Assembly: GCF_022867865.1 (NCBI RefSeq)
Contig: NZ_JALIEC010000011.1
Span: 1-64,000 of the forward strand
Length of the DNA stretch: 64,000 nucleotides
Origin: Phaeobacter sp. J2-8
GTDB taxonomy: Bacteria > Pseudomonadota > Alphaproteobacteria > Rhodobacterales > Rhodobacteraceae
Direction of reading: 5' to 3'
Shown here: in pieces, positions 8,911-17,546 of the stretch
How the letters are laid out: the number at the start of each line of letters is the position of its first letter
Position numbering within the stretch: the stretch's first letter is position 1
Notes under the pieces: model-generated
The model's database searches: none
Seen by the model: the letters and a program-made list of their open reading frames with translations, nothing else
What the model was told of the DNA's origin: nothing
Made by a program: the position numbers and the translations under genes

Positions 8911-9867
8911 TCACTCGGCGGATGCGTCGAGCAGCCCGGTGGCGGCGTCGTAGCTTTCCTGCATGAGCGCCTCCAACTCGGCGCCCTGCACCACGACCGG
9001 TCCGGCGAAGGCCCTGTTGGTGAATTGCGCCAGCTTGCTCTCCGGGTCGTTCAGGATTTCCGCAATGTGGTGCTGCCAAGTTTCACGCGCCTCTTCCGGG
9101 ATGCCCGCGGGCGCAACGACGATGAATTTCACACCGAAATCGTAGGGCAGGTTGAAGTCCTGCACCTGCGGCGCGTCGGGCTGCATCAGAAGCGGCTCGA
9201 CCTCGGCGCTGGCGAGGTTGGTGATCTCGCCCGCCTTGACCGCCGCGGTCTGGGCACCGGCCGACCAGGCTATATCGACGTCATCGGCCACCACTGCGTT
9301 CAGGCTGGCCTTGCCACCGCCGGTCATGACCGTAGTGAATTCGACCCCGTTGTTCTTGCCCAGAACATAGGTGGCGTCGGCCAGCCGCTGGCTCATCGCT
9401 CCAACGGTGATCTGCTCGCCAGCCTTGGCCGCCTCGATCACGTCCGCCAGCGTTTCCCAGCCGCGCGACGGCTTGGCGATTATGCCCATCTGTGTTCCCG
9501 CCAGGGTCGAGAGATAGGTGAAATCGTCCAGCTGGTAGGGCGGGTTCGGCATTGTTTGAATGGCGTAGGTCGTGGCCTCCGACACGGTCACGCCAATCGA
9601 GTGGCCGTCGGCCGGTTCGCCTTTCAGCGCCACCGCCATGGTCAGACCGCCCTTGCCTGCGGCGTTTTCCGGAATGATTTCCCAGCCGTAGCGTGTGCCG
9701 ATCTCTTCCGCCAGCAGGCGGCCGAGTGTGTCGGCGCCACCGCCGGCGGCAAAAGCGATCATCATCTTGACCGGGCCTTGTGGTTCCCAATTCTGCGCCT
9801 GGGCACCGGTTGCTGCGGTCATCATGGTGAGCGCGGCAGCCGCACTTTTGAACGTTGCGAATTTCAT
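8911..9867 (-). CDS. tctC: tripartite tricarboxylate transporter substrate-binding protein TctC/Bug
   Basis: 318 aa. The N-terminus MKFATFKSAAAALTMMTAATGAQAQ is a Sec signal peptide, so the mature protein is periplasmic. The Bug/TctC fold is shown by PVKMMIAFAAGGGADTLGRLLAEE, the glycine-rich ligand loop, and by PNPPYQLDDFTYLSTLAG in mid-protein. It delivers a carboxylate to TctAB. A strong GGAGGAGGAAACC precedes the ATG. The gene is 33 bp after the third sulfatase gene and heads the transporter part of the operon. Ligand unknown. Confidence 0.93.
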   Translation of the reverse strand: MKFATFKSAAAALTMMTAATGAQAQNWEPQGPVKMMIAFAAGGGADTLGRLLAEEIGTRYGWEIIPENAAGKGGLTMAVALKGEPADGHSIGVTVSEATTYAIQTMPNPPYQLDDFTYLSTLAGTQMGIIAKPSRGWETLADVIEAAKAGEQITVGAMSQRLADATYVLGKNNGVEFTTVMTGGGKASLNAVVADDVDIAWSAGAQTAAVKAGEITNLASAEVEPLLMQPDAPQVQDFNLPYDFGVKFIVVAPAGIPEEARETWQHHIAEILNDPESKLAQFTNRAFAGPVVVQGAELEALMQESYDAATGLLDASAE

Positions 9868-9900
9868 GGTTTCCTCCTCCTTGTTCGCGTTCGATCTTTT

Positions 9901-11336
9901 TCAGGTTCCGGGGACAGGCGTGGCACCCGACGGCCCGGTGTGGAAAGCTTTCTCCGGCCCGCCGAAGCGTGCGACGAGCTTGTCCTGATCGGCCTTGGCC
10001 CGGGCATCGACACTTTCGGGATCGCAGATATCGTGAAGGGCGCTGCGCATGCGGTACTCCTGCTCCGCATAGGCGGGATCTCCGGCCAGATTGCGCCGCT
10101 CAAGCGGATCGCTCTCCAGGTCGAAAAGCTCGGGCGCGAAGCCGACGTATTCGTGGTATTTCCAGCGCGCATCCGCGACCATGAAGCCGCCGCTCGGCGA
10201 ATTGGCCGCGTGGTACTCGGAAAAGACCAAGCGCCGGGGATCTTCGGGCGCGCTGGCAATGTCCGTCAGCGAGCGTCCCGACCAAGCCGGATCCGCCGGC
10301 AGGCCAAAGGCTTGGCTGATGGTCGGCGGGATATCCATTAAGGACACCGGCGTGTGAACCTGTCCGCCCGCGACGACGCCCGGCCCGGCCAGGATCATCG
10401 GGACCTGCGTCGATTCACGATAGAGCAGGGACTTCCCCCACCGCCCGCGCATGCCGAGGTTTTCGCCATGATCCGAGGTGTAGATGATCAGGGTGTCGTC
10501 GGCCTGCCCCGAGGCGTCGAGCGCTTTGAGAACCTTGCCGATTTGGTCGTCGACAAAGGTGCAGAGGGCATAATAGGCCGCGATCGCTTCGCGGCGCCGC
10601 TGGTCGCTTCCCAGCTCGGTATCGCTGTCCTCGATATCGCCCATCCGCGCCGCCCAGGGGTGCGCTTCATAGCCATCGACGCCGGGCCGCACCGGGGGCA
10701 GCGGCATGTCGTCGGCCGGATACAAGTCCAGGTATTTCTGCGGTACCGTCAGCGGGAAATGCGGTGCCACAAAACTGACAAATGCGGCCCAGGGGAATTG
10801 GCGCGGGCAGGCTGTTGCAGCCATTTCGCCGCCGCATCGGCAACATCCATGTCATACTGGTTGTACTTCGACAATCCGGCCCCGATTTGGCCTAGCATGC
10901 CGCCGCCCTTGTTCTGCTTGGGAAGCGGATTGCGCACCGACCCCCAGACCTGACCGATGCCGTTCAGGATATGAATGGGCAGGATCTGGCGATCGAACCC
11001 GGTGCTGTCCTCGGCGTTACGGTAGTGCAGCTTGCCAATGCTGGTGACGGATACGCCACCGGCCTGAAGAACGTGACCCCAGCTGGGGATGGCTCCGTCA
11101 TAGGCCAAGGCGTTGTCCCAATAGCCGCTTTGATGCGGGTAGCGTCCGGTCGCCAACGCGGCGCGCGCCGGCACGCAGATCGGACTGGGGGTGTAGGCAT
11201 TTCGGAAAACCGAGCCTCGCGCCGCGAGTTGATCAAGGTTCGGCGTTTTGACGTGGCTGTGACCCAGGATCGACAACGTGCCGGCCTGATGCTCGTCGGC
11301 CATGATAAACAAGACGTTTTTCGGCGAAGTCGTCAC
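9901..11336 (-). pseudogene. sulfatase, first gene of the operon, frameshifted as read
   Basis: The N-terminal frame (start 11336) gives NVLFIMADEHQAGTLS and the formylglycine site CVPAR in PSPICVPARAALATGR, then breaks after DAAAKWLQQPAR. The C-terminal frame resumes at about 10815 with RQFPWAAFVSFVAPHFPLTVP, holds IIYTSDHGENLGMRG and GRWGKSLLYRESTQVP, and stops at 9901. Together they make a normal sulfatase of about 480 residues. The frame change is confined to roughly 10803-10818. This is the promoter-proximal gene opposite marR. The disruption may be an assembly indel, because both halves remain free of further damage. Confidence 0.82.
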
Positions 11337-11381
11337 TTTTCCACAAGTCCCGATATTGATGCTTTTTCTTCAACTGCCAGA

Positions 11382-11422
11382 GTGATAGCATATTCAAACA
11401 AATATCGCAACGTTAATGTTGC
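11382..11422 (-). promoter_or_regulatory. promoter and candidate MarR operator of the sulfatase operon
   Basis: On the minus strand TTGCGA (11405-11410) and TATCAC (11382-11387) are 17 bp apart, a fair sigma-70 promoter, with the first sulfatase ATG about 45 bp downstream. The dyad GCAAC-6 nt-GTTGC (11407-11422) overlaps the -35 box and is the size of a MarR-family operator. It lies between the operon and the divergent marR gene. Read directly from sequence; binding is inferred. Confidence 0.45.
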
Positions 11423-11442
11423 ATACTCAACAAGGATGAACG

Positions 11443-11910
11443 ATGCATCTTTCTGCCAAGACACTCGAAGAACAGCTGGAGCGCGTTCGAACCCTTGAAT
11501 CCAGATTGACCTTTCGGCTCTCTGTGCTCAGCAAACTGCTGGATCAACAGGCGCAAGCAATGCTGGACGGAACAGGGATCAACTTGACAGGCTACCGGAT
11601 CCTCAATGTCATCAACACGCTCGGCAGCACGTCGATCTCTGATATCAGCCGTTTTTGCGGCATCGATCGCGCGCAGGTCAGCCGTAGCGCGACCGAGCTT
11701 GAAAAGCAGGGGCTTGTGCAGTTCGAGGACGATGCTGTCAGCAAGCGCAAGAAGCTGGTTGCGATTTCGCCCGACGGTCGCGCGCTCCTCGAGGCAGTCA
11801 AACCCGCGTTCGTCGAGAGGAACGAGAAACTGGACGAACTTCTCGGACCCGAGAGAAAGGCCGCGGTCACCGAAGCCATCAACCTGATGACCGAGCATGT
11901 TCTTCCCTGA
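11443..11910 (+). CDS. MarR-family transcriptional regulator
   Basis: 155 aa winged-helix protein. It contains INLTGYRILNVINTLGSTSISDISRFCGIDRAQVSRSATELEKQGLV, the typical MarR helix-turn-helix with recognition helix DRAQVSRSATEL. The wing follows (FEDDAVSKRKKLVAISPDGRALLE), and helices suited to dimerisation lie at both ends. It is divergent from the sulfatase/TTT operon with about 100 bp between the starts, so it probably represses that operon, and itself, until an organic ligand from the pathway binds. The ligand is unknown. Confidence 0.88.
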   Translation: MHLSAKTLEEQLERVRTLESRLTFRLSVLSKLLDQQAQAMLDGTGINLTGYRILNVINTLGSTSISDISRFCGIDRAQVSRSATELEKQGLVQFEDDAVSKRKKLVAISPDGRALLEAVKPAFVERNEKLDELLGPERKAAVTEAINLMTEHVLP

Positions 11911-11936
11911 TCGGAAACAGGTCCAGGCTGCGCGCA

Positions 11937-12785
11937 TCATAACTCCAGCACCATCAGGTCTTCGCCAATCACGATGTCTCCCGGAAAGACCTCTGCCATT
12001 TCGCTGACAATTCTCTGGTGGACGCCCGGTGCATCCATGTGCGGTCTCAGGTGGGTCAGCACGACACGCCTAATGCCTGCGTCCCTTGCGGTCCGCGCGA
12101 TTTCCAGATGCCCCGAGCTGCCGGCGACCCACTCCGGTCCGCGCGCCTCCTGACTCAGATTGAAGCACATGTGAACGAGGACATCCGCGCCTTCGGCCAG
12201 TGTCGTCAGCGCATCGCAGGGTCCACTGTCCCCTGAATAGACAAAGGACGCGTACGGCGTATCCACCCGGAAGCCCATACAGGTCAGAAAGGGCTGCGCA
12301 TGGGGCACCTCGACCGAACGCAGGTGCCAGCCGTCGCCCGGCATCTCGAAGCCCGGTGCGATCTCGGTGATATCCGGCGCGGGCCATGCTCTTGGAAGCG
12401 TGCCGCCACGTTCGACCCAGATTTCCTTGCTGGGCGCGTGTTCCGTCCGCGCGGTCAAGTCCGCAAACAGCGCACCCTCGGAGCCGAACAACCGGTCTGA
12501 CACGGTTCTGATTGGCGCAGGTCCGAAAACCGGGAGATCGACACCGCCCTTATCCCAGATCGCGTGCACCAACCGGGCGTAATCCAGCATGTGATCGGAA
12601 TGCAGGTGGCTGAGGAACAGCCGGTCCAGATCGGTCGGGCGCCGCCCGGCTTCGAGAAGGCGACCGAAACTGCCGCCGCCGCAATCGAATTGCAGCGTCT
12701 CGTCGCCGATGTCGAGCAGGTAACCGGAAGACGCGCGCCGCGCGTAGGGTTCCGGGGTGCCTGTGCCCAGCAAGGTGACTTTCAT
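11937..12785 (-). CDS. metallo-beta-lactamase-fold hydrolase (RNase Z/PqsE-like group)
   Basis: 282 aa. It starts MKVTLLGTGTPEPYARRASSG, has the zinc motif LSHLHSDHMLDY (HxHxDH) near residue 60, a later zinc ligand region GDSGPCDAL (Asp), and a C-terminal LTHLRPHMD. This is the ElaC/RNase-Z-like arrangement used by many small-molecule hydrolases and arylsulfatase-type (AtsA) enzymes. It is the last gene of the homogentisate operon, 10 bp after the CoA-transferase gene. The chemical role is unknown; lactone, thioester or sulfate-ester hydrolysis are all possible. Confidence 0.8.
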   Translation of the reverse strand: MKVTLLGTGTPEPYARRASSGYLLDIGDETLQFDCGGGSFGRLLEAGRRPTDLDRLFLSHLHSDHMLDYARLVHAIWDKGGVDLPVFGPAPIRTVSDRLFGSEGALFADLTARTEHAPSKEIWVERGGTLPRAWPAPDITEIAPGFEMPGDGWHLRSVEVPHAQPFLTCMGFRVDTPYASFVYSGDSGPCDALTTLAEGADVLVHMCFNLSQEARGPEWVAGSSGHLEIARTARDAGIRRVVLTHLRPHMDAPGVHQRIVSEMAEVFPGDIVIGEDLMVLEL

Positions 12786-12794
12786 CCCGGCCCC

Positions 12795-14720
12795 CTATGC
12801 CTGGTCAAGAAAACGGCGCGCATCCTCGGCCGATTCGAAGATATGCGCATTCTTCGAACGCCCGAACGACTTGCCCAGTTTCATGCGCAAGAAGGCCGAT
12901 CCGGAATACCGCGTGGTCGAGCGATAGAACGTGTCCTCAAGCCGCTGCACTGCGGACACGTAGTCCTCTTCGATCTCGGGATAGATCGTGGTGCCGTCGT
13001 AGTTCACGATGGCATCCACCTTGTGATCCAGCGGTCCGCAGATCGCCTCGACGCGCGCGATGATGCGCGCCACGTCGGCCGCGTTGCGGATGCGCAGCTT
13101 TTCGAGGTTGATGAACAGTTGTTGCCGGTCCGCGGCGAGGGCAATCCGCGCATCGAGATCGAGCGCCAGCAGGTCCACGTCGAGCGCCATCGGCTCGTCG
13201 CGAAATATCCGCCCGTCCATTTCGATCACGTTCTCAAGCCCGGGCACGAACTCCATGTGCCCGAGGATATCGCGCTCCAGATCGACGCCGGGGGCGACCT
13301 CGATCAGGTCCAGTCCGCTTTCGCCCAGTCGAAAGACCGCCCGTTCCGTCACGAACAGGACCGGCTGGCCGAGACGGGCGGACCGGGGCCCGCTGAAGGT
13401 CTCGTGCTGGATCTGCTCGACGAATTTGCCGACCTTGCCTTCCGACCGGATCGACAGCGCGCCATTTTCGACACTCAGATCAAGCGCGACGGAGGTGAAG
13501 GAGCCGGTAAACACCACCTTGCGCGCGTTCTGGCTGATATTGATGAAACCGCCCGCGCCGGCCAGCCGCGGCCCGAATTTGGACACGTTGACGGAGCCGC
13601 GCGCATCGACCTCTGCCATGCCCAGTATTGCGATGTCGAGGCCACCGCCATCGTAGAAATCGAACTGCTGGTTCTGGGCGATTACCGCATCGGTATTGAC
13701 CGCGGCACCGAAATCCAGTCCCGAGGCGGGCTGGCCGCCGATCACGCCCGGCTCGGCGGTCAGCGTCAGGTGCTCAAGCAGGCGTTCTTCGGCCGCGACG
13801 GCGGCCACGCCCTCGGGCATTCCGATCCCCAGATTGACGATCCCGTTCACCGGCAACTCAAAGGCGGCGCGGCGGGCGATCACCTTGCGAACATCCAGCG
13901 GCATCGCCTCTGCCGCTTCGGCCGGCATACGGTAACGACCTGTGAAGGCGGGAGAGAATGGCGTCCGGAAGGTCTGCATGTGATCGCCGGGCTCGGCCAG
14001 CACCACGGCATCGACCAGCGCGCCGGGGATTTCCACGTCGCGCGGGTTGAGCGCGCCGCGGGCGACGACCTGCTCGACCTGCACGATCACCATGCCGCCC
14101 GAGTTCTTGGCCGCCATCGCCTGGGCGAGGTTGTCGATGGTCAGCGCCTCGTTTTCCATCGTGACGTTGCCCGCCGTATCCGCCGTCGTGCCCCGCAGGA
14201 GCGCCACGTCGATCGGGATCGCGGGATAGAAGAGGCACTCCTCCCCGTCGATCTCCATCAGCCGGACGACATCCCCGATCGTGATATCGTTCAGTTTGCC
14301 GCCGCCCTTGCGCGGGTCGACGAATGTTTCCAGCCCGACCCTCGACAGCGTGCCGGGCTTGCCCGCCGCAATGTCGCGGAACATCTGGCTGATGACTCCT
14401 TGCGGAAGGTTATAGGCTTCGATCCGGCCTTCGGCCGCGAGCTTTCCGACCTTGGGGATCAACCCCCAGTGCCCGCCGATCACGCGGCTCAGCAGACCGT
14501 CTGCCGAAAGGTGATTGAGTTCCCTGTCCCTGCCGTCGCCCTGCCCCGCGGAAAAAAACAGGGTCAGGTGGCGCGGGGAATTCGTACTCTCGAACCGCCG
14601 CGCGACCGCCTTGAGCAAGGTCTCGGGCACGCCGATTCCGACGAAGCCCGATGTGGTGACGGTATATCCGTCCTCGATAAGGGCTGCGGCGGCATCGGCG
14701 GAAACGATTTTGTTCGGCAT
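12795..14720 (-). CDS. acyl-CoA:carboxylate CoA-transferase (fused alpha+beta subunits, extended C-terminus)
   Basis: 641 aa. The first half has GYTVTTSGFVGIGVPETLLKA, the alpha-type CoA-transferase fold. The second half has NGIVNLGIGMPEGVAAVAAE and TAEPGVIGGQPASG, where the Glu of TAEPG is in the position of the catalytic glutamate that forms the glutamyl-CoA thioester. Fusion of both halves is as in propionate/acetate CoA-transferase (Pct, YdiF, about 520-530 aa). Here about 100 extra residues follow (from around residue 540, LAADRQQLFINLEKLRIRN onward) that look like a separate small domain of unknown use. In this operon it could move CoA onto acetoacetate, the product of fumarylacetoacetate cleavage. 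Substrate inferred only. Confidence 0.85.
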   Translation of the reverse strand: MPNKIVSADAAAALIEDGYTVTTSGFVGIGVPETLLKAVARRFESTNSPRHLTLFFSAGQGDGRDRELNHLSADGLLSRVIGGHWGLIPKVGKLAAEGRIEAYNLPQGVISQMFRDIAAGKPGTLSRVGLETFVDPRKGGGKLNDITIGDVVRLMEIDGEECLFYPAIPIDVALLRGTTADTAGNVTMENEALTIDNLAQAMAAKNSGGMVIVQVEQVVARGALNPRDVEIPGALVDAVVLAEPGDHMQTFRTPFSPAFTGRYRMPAEAAEAMPLDVRKVIARRAAFELPVNGIVNLGIGMPEGVAAVAAEERLLEHLTLTAEPGVIGGQPASGLDFGAAVNTDAVIAQNQQFDFYDGGGLDIAILGMAEVDARGSVNVSKFGPRLAGAGGFINISQNARKVVFTGSFTSVALDLSVENGALSIRSEGKVGKFVEQIQHETFSGPRSARLGQPVLFVTERAVFRLGESGLDLIEVAPGVDLERDILGHMEFVPGLENVIEMDGRIFRDEPMALDVDLLALDLDARIALAADRQQLFINLEKLRIRNAADVARIIARVEAICGPLDHKVDAIVNYDGTTIYPEIEEDYVSAVQRLEDTFYRSTTRYSGSAFLRMKLGKSFGRSKNAHIFESAEDARRFLDQA

Positions 14721-14726
14721 GGCTCC

Positions 14727-15380
14727 CTACTCCCTGGGGGGTCCGACACGGTCGGGGTGGGCCGCGATGAATGCAGGCAAGGCGCGTGCGGACTCGGCGG
14801 CCCGGCTCAGACGCGGATGCCCGGAATAATCCACGCCCCAGCGGTCGGCATTGTAGAGCTGCGGGACAAGGCAACAGTCGGCCATCGTCGGCGCATCGCC
14901 GACACAGAAACTGCCGGTCTCGCCCTGCGTCAGAAGCGCCTCGAAATCCGCCAGTCCCTTGGCAATGAAATGCTGCATCCAGGCTGTCTTGCCCGCGTCG
15001 CCGCTCCCGGTCAGCGTGGTGACATGCGCGGCAACGCCAAGATTGCAGATCGGGTGGATTTCCATCGCGATGGCATAGGACAGCTGGCGCACGCGATGCT
15101 GCCCGACCGGATCGACGGGCAACAGAGGCGATCCTTCGGTCGTTGTGTGCAGGTACTCGATGATCGCAAGCGACTGGGTCAGTGTCCGCCCGTCGATCAC
15201 CAGCGCGGGCAGGATGCCCTGCGGATTGATCGCGCGATACTTGGGCGCCCGATGCGCGCCGGTCAGCAGGTTCACCTGCCGGGCCTCGTAGTCCCGGCCC
15301 AGCAGGTTGAGCGCGATCCGCACGCGGTAGCTTGCCGAGGACCGCCAGTAATCGAACAGGACCGAAAGGCCCGACATCAT
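14727..15380 (-). CDS. maiA: maleylacetoacetate isomerase (zeta-class GST)
   Basis: 217 aa, GST fold. The N-terminal thioredoxin-like domain has [20 protein letters not shown], the SSxxxxVR zeta-class glutathione site, and [13 protein letters not shown]. The C-terminal helical domain ends with [20 protein letters not shown], the zeta-GST signature. It isomerises maleylacetoacetate to fumarylacetoacetate with glutathione in tyrosine catabolism. The start overlaps the bfr stop as an ATGA-type overlap. A second zeta GST lies at 16888-17541; which one does the canonical reaction cannot be decided here, but this one keeps the more typical [11 protein letters not shown] motif. Confidence 0.88.
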   Translation of the reverse strand: MMSGLSVLFDYWRSSASYRVRIALNLLGRDYEARQVNLLTGAHRAPKYRAINPQGILPALVIDGRTLTQSLAIIEYLHTTTEGSPLLPVDPVGQHRVRQLSYAIAMEIHPICNLGVAAHVTTLTGSGDAGKTAWMQHFIAKGLADFEALLTQGETGSFCVGDAPTMADCCLVPQLYNADRWGVDYSGHPRLSRAAESARALPAFIAAHPDRVGPPRE

Positions 15381-15862
15381 TCGAGCTCGTCGGTCGGTTT
15401 GGCGTTGAGCGCGCCGTAGTTCTGCGCACCGATCTGGTCGTAGAGGTCCATCTGCGTCTCGATAAAGTCGATATGCCCTTCTTCATCGCTCATCAGCCGT
15501 TCGAAGAGCCGCATCGACACGTAGTCCCCCGACTCGTCACAGGCTTCGCGGGCTTCCTTGTAGAGCGCACGGGCCTCGTATTCGATCTTGAGGTCGGCCT
15601 CGAAGACCTCGCTGACATTTTCGCCGATGCGCAGCGGGTTCATGTGTTGCAGGTTGGGGTGGCCCTCAAGAAAGATTATGCGTTCAATGAGATGATCGGC
15701 ATGCACCATTTCTTCGATGGATTCCTTGCGCCATGTCGCGCCCAATTTCTGATAGCCCCAGTCGTCCAGCAACCGGTAATGCAGCCAGAACTGGTTGACC
15801 GCCGTCAGCTCGTGCTTGAGCGCGCTGTTGAGATATTCGATGACTTTTTCGTTGCCCTTCAT
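15377..15862 (-). CDS. bfr: bacterioferritin
   Basis: 161 aa, the normal length. Ferroxidase ligands are visible: E in [26 protein letters not shown] (E-x-x-H), the central [10 protein letters not shown], and [11 protein letters not shown] (E-x-x-H). The heme-binding Met is the one in EEMVHAD (about residue 52). It forms 24-mer heme-containing iron-storage shells in the cytoplasm. It is directly coupled to the bfd gene by ATGA. Placement inside a homogentisate operon is unusual; homogentisate dioxygenase and HPPD both need Fe(II), so iron supply to these enzymes is an attractive inference. Confidence 0.95.
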   Translation of the reverse strand: MKGNEKVIEYLNSALKHELTAVNQFWLHYRLLDDWGYQKLGATWRKESIEEMVHADHLIERIIFLEGHPNLQHMNPLRIGENVSEVFEADLKIEYEARALYKEAREACDESGDYVSMRLFERLMSDEEGHIDFIETQMDLYDQIGAQNYGALNAKPTDELE

Positions 15863-16101
15863 TTCTTCAATCTCCTTGGAATTTCGCCGCCGCGCAGCAT
15901 TCCGCTCAGAGTGACTTCACTGGAAATGCGCGTGATCTTGTGGTTCGGAAGCGGCGCGCAATCGGTGCAATCTGGCCTGACGCCCAATTCCTTGAACAAC
16001 CGGTTCTGGGTCACCTGAGCTTTCGGTTTTTTTTCCAGAAGCGCCCGGATGGCTTTTTCCAAATCGCTTTCTCGGATGACGGCGCATTGGCAAATGATCA
16101 T
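15859..16101 (-). CDS. bfd: bacterioferritin-associated ferredoxin (Bfd-like)
   Basis: 80 aa starting [18 protein letters not shown], with cysteine pair CQC at residues 4 and 6 and a second pair CTDC near residue 45-48. Together these form the Bfd [2Fe-2S] site (C-x-C...C-x2-C). Bfd reduces Bfr to release stored iron. The ATG overlaps the dehydrogenase stop (16098-16101, ATGA), and its own stop overlaps the bfr start. A longer upstream frame exists but lies within the dehydrogenase gene and is not supported. Confidence 0.88.
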   Translation of the reverse strand: MIICQCAVIRESDLEKAIRALLEKKPKAQVTQNRLFKELGVRPDCTDCAPLPNHKITRISSEVTLSGMLRGGEIPRRLKK

Positions 16102-16886
16102 TGCGCCGTCCACCCGCCGTCGATGGGCAGTGCCGCGCCGGAGATTGACGCTGCGTTGTCCGACGCGAGGAAGACCGCCAAGGCGCCGAGTTCCTGCAGC
16201 CCGACGAATTTCTTGGTGGGCTGCCCGGCCAGCATGACGTCGCGGACAACTTCTTCCTCCGAAATACCGCGCGCCTTTGCCGTGTCCGGGATCTGGGCTT
16301 CGACCAGCGGCGTACGCACATAGCCGGGACAGATCGCATTGGCGGTGATACCCGCCTGGGCAACCTCCAGCGCCACGGTCTTGGTCATACCGACCACCCC
16401 ATGTTTCGCCGTGACATAGGCCGATTTGAACGGCGACGCGATAAGGCCATGGGCCGAGGCAACGTTGATGATCCGGCCCCATCCGCGCGATTTCATACCC
16501 GGTAGTGCGGCGCGGGTGGTATGAAAGGCCGAGGACATGTTGATTGCGATGATCGCGTCCCACTTGTCCAGCGGAAATTCATCGATCGGCGCGACATGCT
16601 GTATGCCCGCATTGTTGACGACGATGTCGACCGCGCCATGCCGCGTTTCCGTCTCGGCCACCATGTCGGCGATCTCCTGCGCTTTGGTCATGTCGGCGTC
16701 GTTGTAAGAGGCAGAGATACCGTGATTGGCTTCAAGCCCGGCGCGTGTCTTTTCGATCTGGTCCGGATCTCCGAAGCCGTTCAGCACCACGTCCGCCCCG
16801 GCACGGGCAAAGGCTTCGGCAATGGCAAGCCCGATCCCGCTGGTCGAACCGGTCACGAGCGCTGTTTTGCCCTTCAGTTGAGCCAT
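16098..16886 (-). CDS. 3-hydroxybutyrate dehydrogenase (SDR)
   Basis: 262 aa from MAQLKGKTALVTGSTSGIG at 16886 (GAAAGGAAACTGACATG gives a good ribosome site; 12 extra upstream codons are unlikely). Short-chain dehydrogenase: TGSTSGIG cofactor loop, NNAGIQHV, and catalytic S...YVTAK in SAHGLIASPFKSAYVTAK. The IQHVAPIDEFP and GYVRTPLVEAQIPDTAK segments are typical of D-3-hydroxybutyrate dehydrogenases. These interconvert acetoacetate and 3-hydroxybutyrate with NAD(H). Since homogentisate cleavage ends in fumarate plus acetoacetate, it links the pathway to the ketone-body/PHB pool. Coupled to bfd by ATGA. Confidence 0.88.
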   Translation of the reverse strand: MAQLKGKTALVTGSTSGIGLAIAEAFARAGADVVLNGFGDPDQIEKTRAGLEANHGISASYNDADMTKAQEIADMVAETETRHGAVDIVVNNAGIQHVAPIDEFPLDKWDAIIAINMSSAFHTTRAALPGMKSRGWGRIINVASAHGLIASPFKSAYVTAKHGVVGMTKTVALEVAQAGITANAICPGYVRTPLVEAQIPDTAKARGISEEEVVRDVMLAGQPTKKFVGLQELGALAVFLASDNAASISGAALPIDGGWTAQ

Positions 16887-16887
16887 G

Positions 16888-17541
16888 TCAGTTTCCTTTC
16901 GAGGTTTCGGCCGGAGCCACACGATCTGGGTGGGTTTCGGAAAAGCCGGGATGGGTGAGGCAGCGCTCCTGGATCGCGGCGATCCGTGGCCATTCCGCCA
17001 GTTCGATCCCGGCCCTCACGGCGTTGCAGGCCTGGGGCACTAGGCAGCAATCGGCCATGCCCGGCGTATCTCCGTGGCAGAAGTCACCCGTGTCGGGATG
17101 ATCAATTTGCGCCTCGAAGGCGTCCAGCCCGCGCCGGAGATAGCGATGCACCCACTCGCTCACCTCGCCGCCACCAGACGCATCGCGCGCGACGTCCATA
17201 TTGGTCACCACATGGGTTTCCATCGCGATAATAAACGACAACATCCGGACCCGCGCCCGGGTCGCGGCATCCTTCGGCAAGAGGCGCGGCCCGTCCCTTG
17301 TCTCCTCGATGTATTCTAGGATCGCCAGCGACTGCGGGATGACCAGACCGTCGATTTCCAACACTGGCACCGTGCCCTGCGGGTTCAGCGCCATGAAGGC
17401 CGGCGTGCGATGCGGCTTGCCGATGATCTCATGCATCCGCGTGGCGTGGTCGATGCCTTTGAGCCGAAGCCCCGCCCTCACCCGCCACGCAGCCGAAGAT
17501 TGCCAGCTGTCATGGAAGATAGGTGTCGACGCTGAACACAT
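16888..17541 (-). CDS. second zeta-class glutathione S-transferase / maleylacetoacetate isomerase-like
   Basis: 217 aa from ATG 17541. The GST N-domain has FHDSWQSSAAWRVRAGLRLKG (SSxxxxVR site) and NPQGTVPVLEIDG, and the C-domain has [20 protein letters not shown]. Length and layout match the other maiA-like gene in this operon, but the two differ widely in the active-site flanks, so this is an old duplication or a separate acquisition. It may be the maleylacetoacetate isomerase, or act on a related cis-dienoate such as maleylpyruvate. It sits 1 bp upstream of the dehydrogenase start and 5 bp after the esterase stop. Confidence 0.85.
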   Translation of the reverse strand: MCSASTPIFHDSWQSSAAWRVRAGLRLKGIDHATRMHEIIGKPHRTPAFMALNPQGTVPVLEIDGLVIPQSLAILEYIEETRDGPRLLPKDAATRARVRMLSFIIAMETHVVTNMDVARDASGGGEVSEWVHRYLRRGLDAFEAQIDHPDTGDFCHGDTPGMADCCLVPQACNAVRAGIELAEWPRIAAIQERCLTHPGFSETHPDRVAPAETSKGN

Positions 17542-17546
17542 AGGCC

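Noticed and set aside
12564-15419. Very long plus-strand open frame (951 codons)
   Set aside because: It is the antisense of the CoA-transferase and GST genes; high-GC antisense frames are often open. It has low-complexity composition and no recognisable domain.
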